64,000 nt of DNA from Pseudeuparius sepicola (GCA_963920635.1 OY987299.1:25126901-25190900); one strand, 5' to 3'; counted from the stretch's first letter, positions 46,050-59,064 are shown. Notes: generated from the letters alone by a model not told the origin. Made by a program: numbers and translations.

Positions 46050-46684
46050 TAGGGATGTACCGGATCGGGTATTTGGCCGATCCAGCCGGAAATGGAATTC
46101 CGGCCGCTAGCCGGACCGGGCCACCGGAATTCTGGCCGGGCCAGGACCTATATAGAAGTATTTCAAATTTCAACAACTCAAAGTTAATTTAAAAATTTTA
46201 AACAAGTTTTTTCAAATTTCAAAAAACTTTGAAAATTTTGGAGTTCTATACCAAAATATTTATAAGAGACTATTTTCGGAAATTGGTAACATATATGTTG
46301 ACAATAGGTGTAGGCTTAATTCTGAAAATGCAGGAAAGCTCTTATTTATTCATCACAATCTAAATAAAATAGATTATGAATATTAGTTTTTGATTTATAG
46401 GATTTTTATTTTTTATATATGTATGTATCTCGGTTTAGAAAACGTACCTATATTATTGCCTATTCCTTGCGCTGTTTTTGATTTTTTTTTATTACCTAGG
46501 TATAGGTAAAATATAAAATGTAACCAGTTTAATGTTTATTTTTATAAAATGCATTTGTTTAAAAAAGTAAGAAAATATGATTTGATAAAGTTAAAAATGT
46601 TTTTCTTGCTTTTTACTTATGTTTAACCTATTTCAGAATTTTCGAAAAATGTAGTGGTACCGCCGGAATTCCGGTACATCCCTA
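46050..46684. mobile_element. hAT-type non-autonomous element in E2F intron
   Basis: Ends TAGGGATGTACCGG and CCGG(TACATCCCTA) are inverted. The flanks GTCTATAA (46042-46049) and GTCAATAA (46685-46692) match at 7 of 8, the hAT duplication length. It is just 33 bp after the exon's splice donor. The interior is A+T-rich with no transposase. Confidence 0.8.
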
Positions 46685-46692
46685 GTCAATAA

Positions 46693-47236
46693 TTTAAGGC
46701 ATTTGAAATACGAAGATAAGAGTACAAAACAAAGTGCCCTTGGTAATTAATTGCATGGTCCATTCATTTTTTACGTCTGCCCAGATTTTGATTTGTAACC
46801 AACTGCAATTTTTGAAGTCTTAATTTTTTTCAAAGGAACTTGTTAACAGATTTTCTTTAAAATGTTGTTAGTAATTAAAGTTGTTTTTGTAATAGCAATA
46901 GCCAAGGCCAAATAGTGCCAAAAATTTTACTTACCATTTTAAATGTTTTGTTAAAATTCAAAGATGCGAAGGAGGGAATGTTTCTGCTCGTGTTCGGAAC
47001 ATTCCATTGAAAATGCTGAAAATGCTCGGTATGAATTGGAAGCATGAAACAAATGTGTGACATTTTAACAATTTGGCAATGTCCCAATTTCCGTCATCTA
47101 AGCGGCATCAGTGGCGTATCCAGGATTAACGTCTGGGGGGGGGGGGGGGGGCAGTCAGTTATAAATAACAAAACTCTGTCAATAATTTTAATGAATAAAA
47201 ACAGAACAAAAACATATTTTCTAAAATAAATAAATA
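46693..47236. other. E2F intron sequence with G homopolymer
   Basis: Non-coding. CAGTGGCGTATCCAGG near 47109 is a word seen at the ends of some insect DNA elements, and it is followed by a run of about 17 G. A second G run at about 48397 may belong to the same interrupted element. Confidence 0.35.
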
Positions 47237-47910
47237 CAGGGTGTTCTGAAATAAATGCACCAACTTGAACAATTAAAAAGAAAAATGGAAAATATGATGA
47301 AAAGTTCATATGAACATGAGTCCGCAGATGTTTGGTTTTCGAGATGCAGGGTGTTGAAATTGAAATTTTATTTGCGATTTTTTTAAGTGACCTTTTGATA
47401 CAACAAAATTTTCTTGCAAAATTTTGTAGCCGGGGTTTTTTGGGAAGAGAAGTCATAATTTGGTATTATTTTTGCTATCATTATTTAATTTAATTTGCCC
47501 TAACTTTTTTGACAGTAAACTTTTACGACATTTTGTGAATGTATCCTCTTCCCACACGTTTTCTAAGCAAAAAGGGTATACTTGGTGAATAACGCCAAAA
47601 GTGACCATTTTCGAGAAATTTTCAAACTTCTGCATCGATGCAGGTGCATATCGACACTCGTATGCAATTAAATTCAAAATAAAATTTAAATAAACAAGCA
47701 CATTTATTTTTTGACAGTTTAATTAACTTGTTGTTTTTTGCAAGAAAATTTTGTCGTCTCAAAGAGTTACTTAAAAAATCGAAAATAAAATTTAAATTTC
47801 AACACCCTGCATCTCGAAAACCAAACATCTGCTGACGTATGTCCATATGAACTTTTCGTCATATTTTCCATTTTTCTCTTTAATTTTTTAAGTTATTACC
47901 GGACACCCTG
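47237..47910. mobile_element. TA-flanked palindromic element in E2F intron
   Basis: Ends CAGGGTGTTCTGAAATAA and its diverged complement near 47893-47910 (CCGGACACCCTG), with TA either side. The arms match inward through TCGAGATGCAGGGTGTTGAA and AGTTCATATG. No coding. Confidence 0.8.
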
Positions 47911-48913
47911 TATAACATAAAAAAATTCTTCTTCTTCGAACCAGTAAAATCTATATCACAAAATCAAGTATCCTTTTTTTGGTCTTGAGCTCATCAAATA
48001 TCTCCTCTGGAGATATGGGTATTTCAGGGCACACATAAAACCCATTCAGTCGGTTTTCGCTAATATTGTTTCTAATATAAATTTTCAAAATTTTCAACTT
48101 TGAAAATGTTCTTTCTGGCGTGGCGGTACACGCTGTAATTGTGCAAAATATGTTTAGTAGGTTGTTTTTCCTAATTTACAGTTACGCGCTGCGACTGACG
48201 GCGGAGTGTGTGCATAATATACGGCGGCGCGTTCTCAAATCTACTGCACAGGTTTTAATTTCGAGAAGACAAGATGAAACAAATAACAAATTGTAGATGT
48301 TTGATGTTCACTGCATTTTCAGATTAGGCCAGGAGTATATAATTTTTGGTATTATTAATTTTGATATTACAAATCTCATTTATCTCGACAGCTCTGGGGG
48401 GGGGGGCACTGAGTGGCATCACCACTACCGGCAGCATGAGCCTTCAATCCTTACTCTGATTCATTATTGTCATGGTACTTCATCGAAAGAAAGATGGAGA
48501 TACAAGCGCACTGTAAGCGGAGAGTAAAAACTCAATCCAGCTGAAATCGCCATAATATTCTCGAGAATTTTCAGAAGAATCAGAATTTTCAGATTTACGG
48601 CATTTTTCTTAACCTCTGAAAAGTGCTGATCATTTATAATAAAGCACCTATCTATGCCATTTATTCTCTTTCTTGCTCACTCGTTCTTGCTGAAAATGCT
48701 CAAAATATAAATGCTAAAGCATTTTGCATCTCTAGCTCCCCATTAATTCTGATATTAATGAGGCTAAATTAAAAGGCATCGCTTTAAATTCCCCCAAAAT
48801 TTATAAGTGCTAATAAAAAAAACAGCTTATAATAGCATTAGCATCCCATCTTGTTCATAATTTTTTGATAGTTTTTATACAAATTTACTTAACAGACATA
48901 TGATATTTACATA
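47911..48913. other. E2F intron sequence
   Basis: No element recognised apart from the G run near 48397 followed by GAGTGGCATCACCACTACC. The frame at 48297-48527 is not supported. Confidence 0.35.
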
Positions 48914-49384
48914 CAGTGTGACCCACTTCATACGCGAACACCCCTATAAAATTTATCTTTGTCGTCCGATTTTAATTTTGTTTTCTAAACGGTAGGTCAC
49001 TGAAAACTGTACTTTATGGCAAAATGTAACAGTTTACTTTAAAAAACCAAGGCCTACTATGACATATTTTAAGTGCCAAATTGGCTAGTTTCAATTTTTT
49101 TCTAATCCACATTATAATTTAAGAGAGTAGGCATGTAAAGTATGTAATTAAATCAATATTTTTCATTGGTCACTGGAATTTTTATCGTGCAATGTTTTTT
49201 TATCAAAATTTGGTACAATTCTCCAATTTTGACACCAAAAGTATGTCAGTAGGCGTTGTATTTTTAAATTAAATTGACGTTTTGTCCTAAAGTATAGTTT
49301 TCTATGCCTCATCGTTAAACAAAAAAAACATCGGATGACAAATACAAATTTTATGGGGATGTTGCAATTTGAAGTGGATCACAC
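48914..49384. mobile_element. TA-flanked element (CAGTGTGACCC end)
   Basis: CAGTGTGACCCACTTCATAC and GAAGTGGATCACACT are inverted ends. The arms continue through CCCCTATAAAATTT/CAAATTTTATGGGG and the GTCGTCCGAT/ATCGGATGAC pair. Non-coding. Confidence 0.75.
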
Positions 49385-51125
49385 TATGTGAACAAAAGGT
49401 CATATTTATTCTTAATTTGCACTATTATTTGTAGTTACATAAGTGACATCTCATTAAAATAATATTAAACTCTTGCACACATATTCATATCGGTTGATAT
49501 TTTGCTGAATGTTACTGCAGTTCCTATCAACATGAATCACTTGAGATAAGCATTTTCTGTTATGACTGACAACAAATAAAATCTAAAAATGTTAGTACTA
49601 AGCCGAAACTAGAATTTAATTTTACAGGAAGTGGAAACTCGGTGAAATTGAGCTCTCTCAACATCTGGAAATTTCTTCAGTTTTCAATAATAATTCAACA
49701 TCGTATAAAGGGCAGGTAAAAAAGAAACTATAGATTATTATTACACTTATTTAATTACTTATTACAAACAATTCTTACGTCAAATTTAAGGGAAATATAT
49801 TTTATAATTACTGAATAATTGTGTTTTTGATTTTATAAAGCTGCCTTCTCTCCTGACTCAGACTATAGGTTGAACATATTTAATTCTACTTTCGGTTTTA
49901 TTCCTTCAAAGGATATTAAAATAATAATTTTGTTGTTCATTCTGTTGATGAAACAGGCTGAAATGGGAACTCTAGGTGATGCTTATAAAACCAGTTTCAT
50001 GCCTAGGCCGACAAAAATATTGAGTCATGACATAATTTTATGAATGAACATTATAATTATGTATTAACTTGCCTATTTGTCTTTCCTTGCATTGCTATTG
50101 TATCATTGTTGTAGTTAGTTGTTTCCTCTTTATAAAAGAGTTTAGAAATTTACTTTTAAAACTTAATTGAACCTAATTTATAATTGAAGCTGGGGACCCA
50201 AAAGCAATATATTTATTTATTTATTTTTGTGTCACTGAATATTTAAGTTTTGTATTAATTTTATCATCACCCTGAAAATAAAAATCCAACCATCAAAGGC
50301 GAGGTAGAATGAACAACCTTATCTATAGCATGCCATTTTGAGAGATATGAGAAATAATAATTTTGGGTATTTTTATAACTTATAGTTTAAGAATGACGTA
50401 CTTATCAGAGCCTTTAACTCCCTGCAATACAATATTTCTTTGTGCTGAATTTATAATAAAAAAACACTGTGATGACTGATTAGCAGTAATTGATTTCAGT
50501 GTAAATTTTTTATGACACACATCATTTCATAATGTTGGTAAAGTGTTTTGTATCATGTAGCCTTCGAGACATGTGTTTTAGAGGTTAGAATCTCTTTTCA
50601 TAAATAGTTACTGTTAATTTCACACCAGCATTTTAGCCATTTAGATGTTTTTATTTTGAATCATTGCAGTGGTATTGAAAGTGATTTCTGATAATTTTTT
50701 CTTTCTTTGGCGCATTCATTTTATATGTTGGACTATTTGTCCAAATTCATATTTATTTATTTAAATTAAAGTTTTAAATTAAATTCATATTTATTCATAT
50801 TATTTAGTTTTAAGTTTTAACCATATGTGGATTTTTATCTTGGAAACTTTGTGATACCTGACAAGTAATTATAATAATAATAGTTATTTTCCCTTTCCAG
50901 CAAACATCTCACTTTGATACATTGATTTTATTTACTTTACCATCATAAAATTAAACTTCAGTTTTTTTTAATTTATTGATTTGCGTTACTCAGCTTCTAT
51001 TCACTTTTTTTTTGTTTGGCGGTATTTTAAAAGCTATTTATGTAACCAATTAGAAAAAGTGTTACATATTCCATTTCCTACCATCGAAAACTTAAACTGG
51101 CGGTGTATTTTAAAAGCTATTTATT
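49385..51125. other. E2F intron sequence with a short tandem duplication
   Basis: A+T-rich, no gene. At 51010-51125 an approximately 85-bp unit (GGCGGTATTTTAAAAGCTAT...) is duplicated; the second copy is split by the element at 51126. Confidence 0.45.
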
Positions 51126-51959
51126 CAGGGTGCCCACCAACCTGGAAAACCTGGAAAAGTAAGGGAATTAAAACAAGGGCCCTGGAAGTCAGGGAATTAG
51201 TCAAAATATATTTTGGTGTTCTTAGTGTTTTCAACTTAGATCCTCAATATACAGAGGGTGGAGGACCACTCGAAATATCTCAACAAATATGCATTTTTGG
51301 AGAACTTTATGAAAAATTACCTTTTTGATAAATTAGGTTTGTGTAAAAATATATTCGAGGTCGTATTTGCCCGGATATTTTTGAAAAACCAGAAAATTGA
51401 GGAAAGTTCTGCGGTTTGCAAGTTTTGTTTTAAAAGTTACCCAAAAAATTCTTAATGACATTTTTGTTCAAAACTGATTACTTTAAGTCTACTTTTATCA
51501 TAATTTTGAACGGTTTAATGGGATGCTCTCTTAGCACTTACAAAAAATTGCTCAATTCTAGCAGGTCATGGCCTCGAATGATGTACGGGGTGTTCCAAAT
51601 TCGACACTTTTGGGGAGTTCCTCGTTTTTTCCGAAGAGTTAGACAAAAAGTAGCTAAGATGTTCAGTGCTAAATTTTCGAGAAAAGTTGAATGTCGCAAA
51701 CCTCAACTTGATATCTCAATTTGTTTGCGAGATACAGGGCTTTTCTCGTTTTGTCCCATTTTTTAAACATACCGCAACTTTTTTGTTTTCGGTAAAAATA
51801 TTTTTCGTTTATTTTCAAATCAAAATCTTGTATTTCCATTGACATTACAGGTAGACACATATTATAGGTACAATAACTATACGAATACGCACTAAAGTAG
51901 CAGACAATACAACAACGCCATAATACATTAGTCTACTAACACATACTATAAAACACAAC

Positions 51960-53220
51960 TAAAATATTCATCTAACAAATATAATGAGGATTCCAACAGT
52001 ATCAGCCTTACCTTGCTTTTGAAGAGTGGATAAATGCTACTTACATCTGTAACTTCACTGGGAAAGTGATTTATAAACTTTTACTACCACTATGAATGGG
52101 CTATTGGCTGTTTTAGACATATGGTGTCTAGGTACTAATAACCCAGAAAAAATATTTTTCTGGGCTAATAGGTTATTCTTGCTATGGATGTTGTAATCAA
52201 TACATCTCTTAGAGAAGTTGCAATATTCCTGTGGATTAACCCTGACATATAACGGACAGGCCAAGATATACATGGATACAACAGTCAGAATATCCAACTT
52301 ACGAAATAGTGGTCGACAAGACTGCAGTTGTGATTTAAAGAGCATCATATGGATTATCTTTTTATGAGCGATGAGTAAGTTTTGTATTTGCGAGGAATCA
52401 CCCCGACAGATTATGCAGTAATTTAAAATATACTTGTCCATAATAGTAGTCATCAACACATGAAGAGAAACATATTCCCGTATATTTTTTATTATATACC
52501 TTTGTTTGGCAAGCCTGTTGCAAAGGTTAGATATATGCAAGTGCCAATTTAGATGTTTGTCCATTGAAATGCCCAGTGATTTAACAGTGTCCCTACAACC
52601 TAAACATTGTCTCATCTATCTGATTGGGTAACCATTTCAGTTTTAATACTGTTCAAGGACAAACCATTCATTGCACAATAGTTGGTCATCACAGTAACAC
52701 AATCTCTACCTTTAATAGCCAGATCTTCTATCCGATCAGCCCAAAAACCCACTGTTGTGTCATCCGCAAAAGTGACAAAGAATTAGCTAGAAAGTATTCA
52801 GTCGTTCACGAATACAATAAACAGAATTGCACCCAAAGTGCCTCCCTGTGGGACTCCTGATGAGACCTGCTGGCATTCAATTAAGATTTCACCCATTCCA
52901 AGGCTGCCCCCCTGACACCATAAAGATCCAGCTTTTTTAAAAGTAAATCGCGATTCACCATATCGAGATAAGTCGTAGTAAAATGCAGGACACATTACTT
53001 CTAGATTCGAAGTTTTCCAAAACATGTTTGAATTGGTCCAAAATAGCATCCCTTGTGGAGAGTCCAGTGCGAAATCCATACTTCTTAGTGGTTATTTTCA
53101 AACAAAAATTATTTCAAATTCTCGTAATATACCATTTCAAATATCTTGGAAATGGTGACAGTCATGAAATACTTCTATAATTCGTAATTCTGCTATGATC
53201 ACCCTTTTTGTAGATTGATA
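51960..53220 (-). pseudogene. Non-LTR retrotransposon reverse transcriptase, 5'-truncated
   Basis: On the minus strand: DMVNRDLLLKKLDLYGVRGA near 52920-52970, SSGVPQGGTLGAILFIVF (the RT palm motif) near 52810-52870, then FADDT with the catalytic aspartates near 52765, and from 52615 the thumb-like C-terminal region KSLGISMDKHLNWHLHIS to NLLIAHKKIIHMML. This order is that of a Jockey-type LINE RT. Frameshifts between the three frames make it dead. Endonuclease and ORF1 are missing. Confidence 0.85.
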
Positions 53221-53243
53221 TTAACAAAGCATGTTTTAATATA

Positions 53244-53527
53244 CAGTGTGGTCATTTAAGTGTGCAACATATGGGATTTTTTTTATTAATTGCACAACGA
53301 AAATACAAATTATCCCGAAAGTTGGTGCATGTTCGATAATCATATTAGGCGCACTTAGAATGGTTGCGAGTTAAACAGCATACAGGGTAGGTCAAAAAAT
53401 AAAAAAAAATGTAGAAGAGTAAAGTACCCTTATTTCAGAAAATTCAGCAAAATGTTATTAAGAAAAGTTGTCTAGAAATAAAAGATATGCCTAAATACCA
53501 AAACATGTCCTTCTAAGAAAAAATATA
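53244..53527. repeat. Half of a CAGTGTGGTC-ended element
   Basis: A left end CAGTGTGGTCATTTAAGTGT preceded by TA, without a visible partner. It runs directly into the next element. Confidence 0.4.
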
Positions 53528-54443
53528 CAGTGCCCGCCAAAAAGTCTGCACCATATGGGAAAAATTTTTAGTAAATAACTTACGGAAAATTTGTTTGCGG
53601 CATCAGGTTTTGCTTGCTCTAAAACCAAAATTGACATAATCAAATGTTGTAAAGTAGTCTTATTTATATGTCAAATTTGACATTAATGAAAAAAATGTCC
53701 GAAAAATGGGCTTATTTAACCGAATTTCGAAAAAAGTCATAAGAAAAATATGTTTCTTTCGCAATTTTTTACCCCTGTGCAAAATTTCAAGAGCCTACTA
53801 CGATTTTCATATTTTGCCCTTTGTTGTCCTTTTCCGTATTTGTTAATCCATAAAAGTCGATCCTATGTAATTTAAAACACTCATTGACTGAATACATACT
53901 GCACAATACTTAGTTCACGGTCTAAATATCCTTCTTTTCCTTTTTTTGCAAAAAAATTAAAATGAAGGCTTGTTGAAGAAGCACGCTTGGTGCAAAACTG
54001 ATCTCATTTTTACAGATAAACATTTAAATTCGATTTACAAACTTCTTTCTATAGTAAATGGTTGTAAAAACACACAAATATTTCTGTCATGCCGATCTGA
54101 TCAGAAATATCTAGAAAATTTAAAATATTATGTCCAATAATTTCCAACAAAGGGCAAAATATGAAAATCGTAGGAGGCTCTTGAAATTTTGCATAGGCGT
54201 ATAAAATTGCGAAAGAAACATATTTTTCTTACGACTTTTTTCGAAATTCGGTTAAATAAGCCAATTTTTCGGACATTTTTTTCATTAACGTCAAATTTGA
54301 CATATAAAAGAGACTACGTCACAACATTTGATTATGGCAATTTTGGTTCTAGAGCAAGCAAAACCTGATGCCGCAAACAAATTTTCCGTAAGTTATTTAC
54401 TAAAAATTTTTCCCATATGGTGCAGACATTTTGGCGGGCACTG
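53528..54443. mobile_element. TA-flanked palindromic element (CAGTGCCCGCC ends), second type
   Basis: CAGTGCCCGCCAAAAAGTCT and its near complement bound long inverted arms (CACCATATGGGAAAAATTTT, AAAACCAAAATTG). Same terminal 18 bases as 25552, different interior. Non-coding. Confidence 0.8.
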
Positions 54444-54589
54444 TATATATTTTTGGAAAACATTAATAATTTCCTAAATTTGCAGTGAATGGTTTGATAT
54501 ATTGGAATGTTACACTTCTATGGAGATAGTTGGCAGATTTAAATTTGTAAATATTATTATCGATCGCAGGATCGCAGTTCTCAATTATC

Positions 54590-55735
54590 CTTGAATGCGT
54601 GTATTAATACGTCAGTCAATGAAAATAGGTTAAATCACTGCATTATTATTATAATAATTTATAAATGGATTTAAAGTTTTATACTGACTATCTCGTGACA
54701 ACTCGATCGGATTGAAATGGATCCGATTGAGTTATGTCAAATCTTTTATAATTCTACGTTTACATCATGAGTATTGAATCCTACGGTTTTCAATTCTCTC
54801 TAGGGACATTAACTTATTATACTTATTCCACAGTAGGTTGGTGCACATTCTGGCCAACTTCTGTTTGGAAATAGCAGCTTTATTTGAAATTTTAAATATA
54901 ATTGAATTTCAATCTGTAGGGTTTACGCCGTCTATTTGAGTTCGCTCCAGTGAATTCAAACCTCTCTCAATCAGATCGAACGCGTCGAGATAAACACAGT
55001 CACTGTTCCTTGGTGTTTTGAGATTCACATAATGTGAAATTACGCTGATTTTTTCAATTGTCAAAGTAGTATTAGTTAAATAAGTTAAATATGATTGTGT
55101 TGTTATAAAAGAAACTCGTGGTGGATTTTTACATTGGTTTATTACACTTATTTATCTTAACCGCAAACCAAAACTTTGATTTTGCACTCGACGCGTGTTT
55201 TGCTAACTATCGGGAGATGATTAAGATTAACCTAATTTTTCCTGCCTACATTATCTTATTATTATTTATTCTAAAATCACCTATTGTATTAGGTATACCA
55301 AAGAAAATTACCTTACTTATAATTTTCTTTGATCATACCTAAGCTTCTACCTGATGTCAATTTATCAGCAGGTATAAGGGACTAAGAAATAGGCCCTTTA
55401 TCTTTGTTTAAACTAAATTTCAGAGGATTTTCCGACGGTTTCGTTGATTCTTAGCCGTTCCGTTTTTCGAAAGTGGTTAATCGTGAATCGGGAAATTGCC
55501 TTGGATGTCGGATTTTCGAGGTTCCATTTGGTACCGGAGGAAAGTATGAGACCCAATTATGAGATTTACCATCTCCTTCCATTTTTAGAACTGCTCTATT
55601 CGAGGTTGTCGAAAGACTTTTGTGAAAAAAGCTGTCAATGCCCCTGGGCAGGGTTGTAAGATTTTCCACTATTATTCAGGCAATTTAAGGCCAACCTAAC
55701 GGCGCCGAATTTACTTATTATTCTATAAAAATTAT
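54590..55735 (+). repeat. LTR-like repeat B, copy 1, split by element F
   Basis: Matches 39580-40480 in inverted orientation with element F (54685-55001) inserted. Shared words include GGATTTAAAGTTTTA, CTTGGTGTTTTGAGATTCAC, TTTTCCGACGGTTTCGTTG and GGTACCGGAGGAAAGTA. The coding-like part is frameshifted relative to copy 2. Confidence 0.5.
54685..55001. mobile_element. Element F, copy 2
   Basis: Inverted copy of 30302-30625 with decayed ends (GACTATCTCGTGAC; GTCGAGATAAACACAGTC). Its absence from the repeat B copy at 40320-40340 gives the empty site. Confidence 0.7.
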
Positions 55736-55841
55736 AAATCCTATGTTTATTTTGCATTTCCTGCCCGGGTCAGGCAATTTTGAAATTTTAGTCATGGAAA
55801 AGTTAGGGACACCAATTTTTCAGAGTTGGTGGGCACCCTGT

Positions 55842-56279
55842 GTAACCAGTTAGAAAAAGTGTTACAGGAAATCATATTTCATTTCCTAACATACACAAAT
55901 GAGTGCCACTTTTGAAAAGTCAATTTAGGTATTAGTCAAAATTTGAAAGATTAATATTATTTTAATAATCCTAATCATAAACAGCTTACATAGTGCAGTA
56001 GTGGCACACTCGGAGTTACTATTTCATCTTTAAGTTTGCTTCTAGAAGGTTAAATTTTGTAAATCTAAACTGTAGCTGCACTGTGTTGGTCTGACAATCA
56101 ACAATGAGAACTGAGGAAAGAGTGCTGCTTTTGAGTTTTTGATTTTATCAATAAAGTAGTCTACTTTTCTTCGTTGACACACTTCTACCTGCTTGACCTT
56201 CAATGATGTCTAGCTAAAGATAGGTCAAAATTTTAAACGTCCTTTAACAAGGTTAAGAATGAGTCTCCTCCTCTTGCAG
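55842..56279. other. End of E2F intron
   Basis: Non-coding, ending in the acceptor CTCCTCCTCTTGCAG (56265-56279). Confidence 0.6.
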
Positions 56280-56565
56280 ATATGCCGAAGCCTGTCGTTC
56301 AAGGACGCATTTGGCCCGAGCACCAGTACCTCAAGTACCATAGTACAACTCCCGTCATTTGTGGATTGTGGCCAGCCGTTGGACGCCAACCTACTACCGC
56401 AGGCGTCCGCGAGCACCAGCTCGGTGCACCTCGAGCCACGGCTGTCTCCGCTTGTGGAAGGTTACACAGGAGGTGTAGAGCAGGCCGGCCAGGCCGATAA
56501 GCCCGACGTGCCTTTTGACGACACGGATGGGCTGGTCGCCCGTTTTCCACCCATCCAGACTGAGA
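56280..56565 (+). CDS. E2F: E2F, second coding exon (partial gene)
   Basis: The exon opens after a good acceptor in phase 0, which fits the phase-0 donor at 46016, and ends at a GTAAGT donor in phase 1 (56566). Its 95 codons read ICRSLSFKDAFGPSTSTSST... to PFDDTDGLVARFPPIQTE: Ser/Thr-, Pro- and acidic-rich, as expected between the marked box and the transactivation domain of an activator E2F. The G+C-rich codon use stands out against the flanks. The pocket-protein-binding DLFD-type motif is absent, so at least one further exon is required. Confidence 0.8.
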
Positions 56566-57078
56566 GTAAGTGCCATGGGATTTGGAGTGATGTTCGGGTC
56601 TTTTATTTTCGTAACTTATATTTAGAAACAAACAAAATTAAGTATAGTATACACTATCGGACAAAAGTAAAGCAACACATGAGAAAATCAAATAAAAATG
56701 AAAAAATAAAAATATTGGCAACCGTGAAAATTAAAAACTATAAGGATGTAAGATTAGTGAGTGTAAATGTAATAATACAAGAAAAGGTGATAAAAGGCAA
56801 ACACTCAAAGTTAACAAAAAGAAAAACTAGTAACCGCATACACGTGTTTCATGCTATTTGGCAATCATCAGTACGGTGTAACATTAACCAAATCAAAAGA
56901 TAGGCATGATTTGGGAAGCAACAAATGAAGTCCAGGCAGGAGCCAACAGCACATTTGCAGCTTCAGTCAGCACATCCCCTATTTTGGGGCTTGTACTAAC
57001 ATTGCCACGGAGGCTGCTAAAGCGACCTGCGTGGAAATATTCATAACCCAAGGTACAATGACAATAAGGATGTAAGAT

Positions 57079-57113
57079 TAGCGAGTGTAAATGTAATACA
57101 TTTACACTCGCTA
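57079..57113. repeat. 35-bp perfect palindrome
   Basis: TAGCGAGTGTAAATGTA and its complement around one A. The left arm with its flank (AAGGATGTAAGATTAG) recurs at 56741-56773, so the palindrome looks like a snap-back join of a local repeat. No flanking direct repeat, unlike P1-P5. Confidence 0.6.
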
Positions 57114-58084
57114 TTGTGTAAATGTAAAAGCAAAGCTGGGCCGCCCTGTTTCTTGCTGAAATTAACGCTTTCTTTGCAGGTCTTATAGTGAAAAGCCTTG
57201 CAGCAATCAGCCTTCTTTGAATACTCCTGTAATTAAGCATTCAGACCAGCAATAGCGTACTTGACAATATTTTTAATTGCTCTAAAATTGTACTCTGTTT
57301 ACAGTATATGCACCAACATAACACGTAATAAATGAAACAACGGCTTTTAATCCTTATTTATCGATGATAATTAAAGATGAAGTTGCACAATTTTGTTCAG
57401 GCTGAAACCTACAGTTTCATCGTTCTATTGTCCAGAACGCCAAAAGTGGCAACTCTGTGCCTCTCAGGAGAAACGGAACTGTGACGTTGCCGGTGCCCGT
57501 TTGCAATAATCCGTGGAACAAGGGCAAATTGCAGTTTTCCATTCAAGTATCTCCAGCTTGCCTATGAATTTGTTACTTAATGTATTGCAACCTTTGAGCT
57601 TTAACTAACGCAATTGCACACACAAATTTTGTCACATAAAGAATTTTTTATTACGAAAATGTTCCGCATATTGACTCCTCTATAGCAAAATGGTGTCTGT
57701 TTATGCTGCACACGCTGGAAACTATATCCTTCACCTCTACCACGTGACACTTTAGTTAAAATGTCTGTATACGGAACATACTATAAATATTCAGGTATCA
57801 ATAATGGGGGAAATATTCGCGTATGTGGCAACGTTACTCGCCCACCTAGGCATCTAACCATATTCATATATCCACATGTCATCTAACACGTATGGTTTTC
57901 TGATCGGCAGATGACATCCCGTGATTCCGTGATGCCAACTGTCATTGTCATTCCATATCTCGCTAAATCAAAACATTAGTAGATAATATCTGTGCGATTT
58001 ATTATAGTTTGTTATTGATATTTAGTATTATATATTGTTTGCGGACCTAGTTATCGTGTTGTTAGAGGTGTAAGGTAAGGTATC

Positions 58085-58162
58085 ATGGACCCTGAAAGGA
58101 CAATCCGTAATTTGCCGAAATTGGATGCTTTTTTAGTAGCACAATTTTTTGTAACTGCAAAG
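58085..58162 (+). CDS. YqaJ/SWIM-type protein first exon (partial)
   Basis: ATG at 58085 opens MDPERTIRNLPKLDAFLVAQ then FFVTAK, ending at an AAG|GTTTGT donor in phase 0. The sequence has the character of the N-terminus of insect proteins that combine a SWIM-like zinc finger with a YqaJ-type viral recombinase nuclease domain; this is recognition from memory and could be wrong. The rest of the gene was not found, so it is a fragment or extends by splicing beyond recognition. It lies inside the 3.1-kb element. Confidence 0.35.
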
Positions 58163-59064
58163 GTTTGTACCTACGTTGCAGTAATAGTACAGTATTATGA
58201 GTTATTACCTAATAAAGAGAGAACCTCGGCCTAGGGACCATCTTGAAGGCAGGTTTATAAAGGCGCCGTAGTGCTTACAAGTACTGAGCCCGAATTACAG
58301 ACTTTAGGCCCAACCTAACCAAACAAATTTGCGAAAAAACGATTGAATAGGTATTTACAAAAAAAATACTTCTTTATTAAATGTGCTGTTTCACGGGGCA
58401 TCATAAGTCTGGGAGTGTGAGGTTAGAATTTTGAAATTTCGACCCTCCTTGCAACTTTCACTGCCGAATAAGGTTATGTCTCAGAACACTTCAGTGGTAT
58501 CGCTATGTTGCCAAATTGTCTTTTTAAAACACTCGTGACGTCATAAGTGCTTTCCCGCCAAATTTCGAAGAAAGTCTAAAAACTTGATAATTACGTAAAT
58601 ATATATTTTTTAAATAATCGTAGGGTCTTAAGCAAGTGTCCAGGAATTGTTTTATCATGTTTGTAAAATTTCGTCAAGTACCCTATTTCGGCTTTAATTC
58701 TTGGAGCCGACTTGAAAGAGTCATTTTGACTAATTCTCGTAATAATTAATCTATCCGTGTGAATAGTGTTTTTCTTATGGTCTTCCAGATTTTGGTAAAG
58801 TTGTTAGATGCAATCTTTCATTGTAGTTGCCAATAATCCTGGATACAGTGTAACATCCAATTTCAAATTGTCTTGCAATAGACGATATTTAACACTTAAA
58901 AACTAGTTGCAACACCTTTCCCCATGTTGAATGATTTTATTATTGTGTAGGAATTATCAGAATATACTTTGAATTGAATTGAATTTTTAGTTTAACGAAA
59001 ATTTTTGAAGTTGTTTACTTTTATCGCTCTAACAAAAGCACTGTTTAGATAAATAATTACGTAC

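Larger units (their letters stand above)
51126..55841. mobile_element. Element E, bloated to 4.7 kb by nested inserts
   Basis: CAGGGTGCCCACCAACCTGG and TTGGTGGGCACCCTG are inverted ends. The sequence next to the right end (GTAACCAGTTAGAAAAAGTG) continues the target unit, which is present uninterrupted at 51032-51083. Inserts include a LINE piece, the palindromic element at 53528, repeat B and element F. Between 51240 and 51600 are partial ends of other CAGGGTG-type elements. Confidence 0.7.

Noticed and set aside
47130..47152. G homopolymer as a functional G-quadruplex regulator
   Set aside because: Likely simple-repeat slippage within an element relic; no positional support.
56259..56903. 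A 214-codon gene starting at 56259
   Set aside because: The ATG lies in the intron before a strong acceptor and the frame runs past a GTAAGT donor into a transposon end; it is the E2F exon with read-through on both sides.
57079..57113. Member of the micro-palindrome insertion class
   Set aside because: No flanking direct repeat, and its left arm with flank is duplicated nearby, so a local snap-back join explains it.
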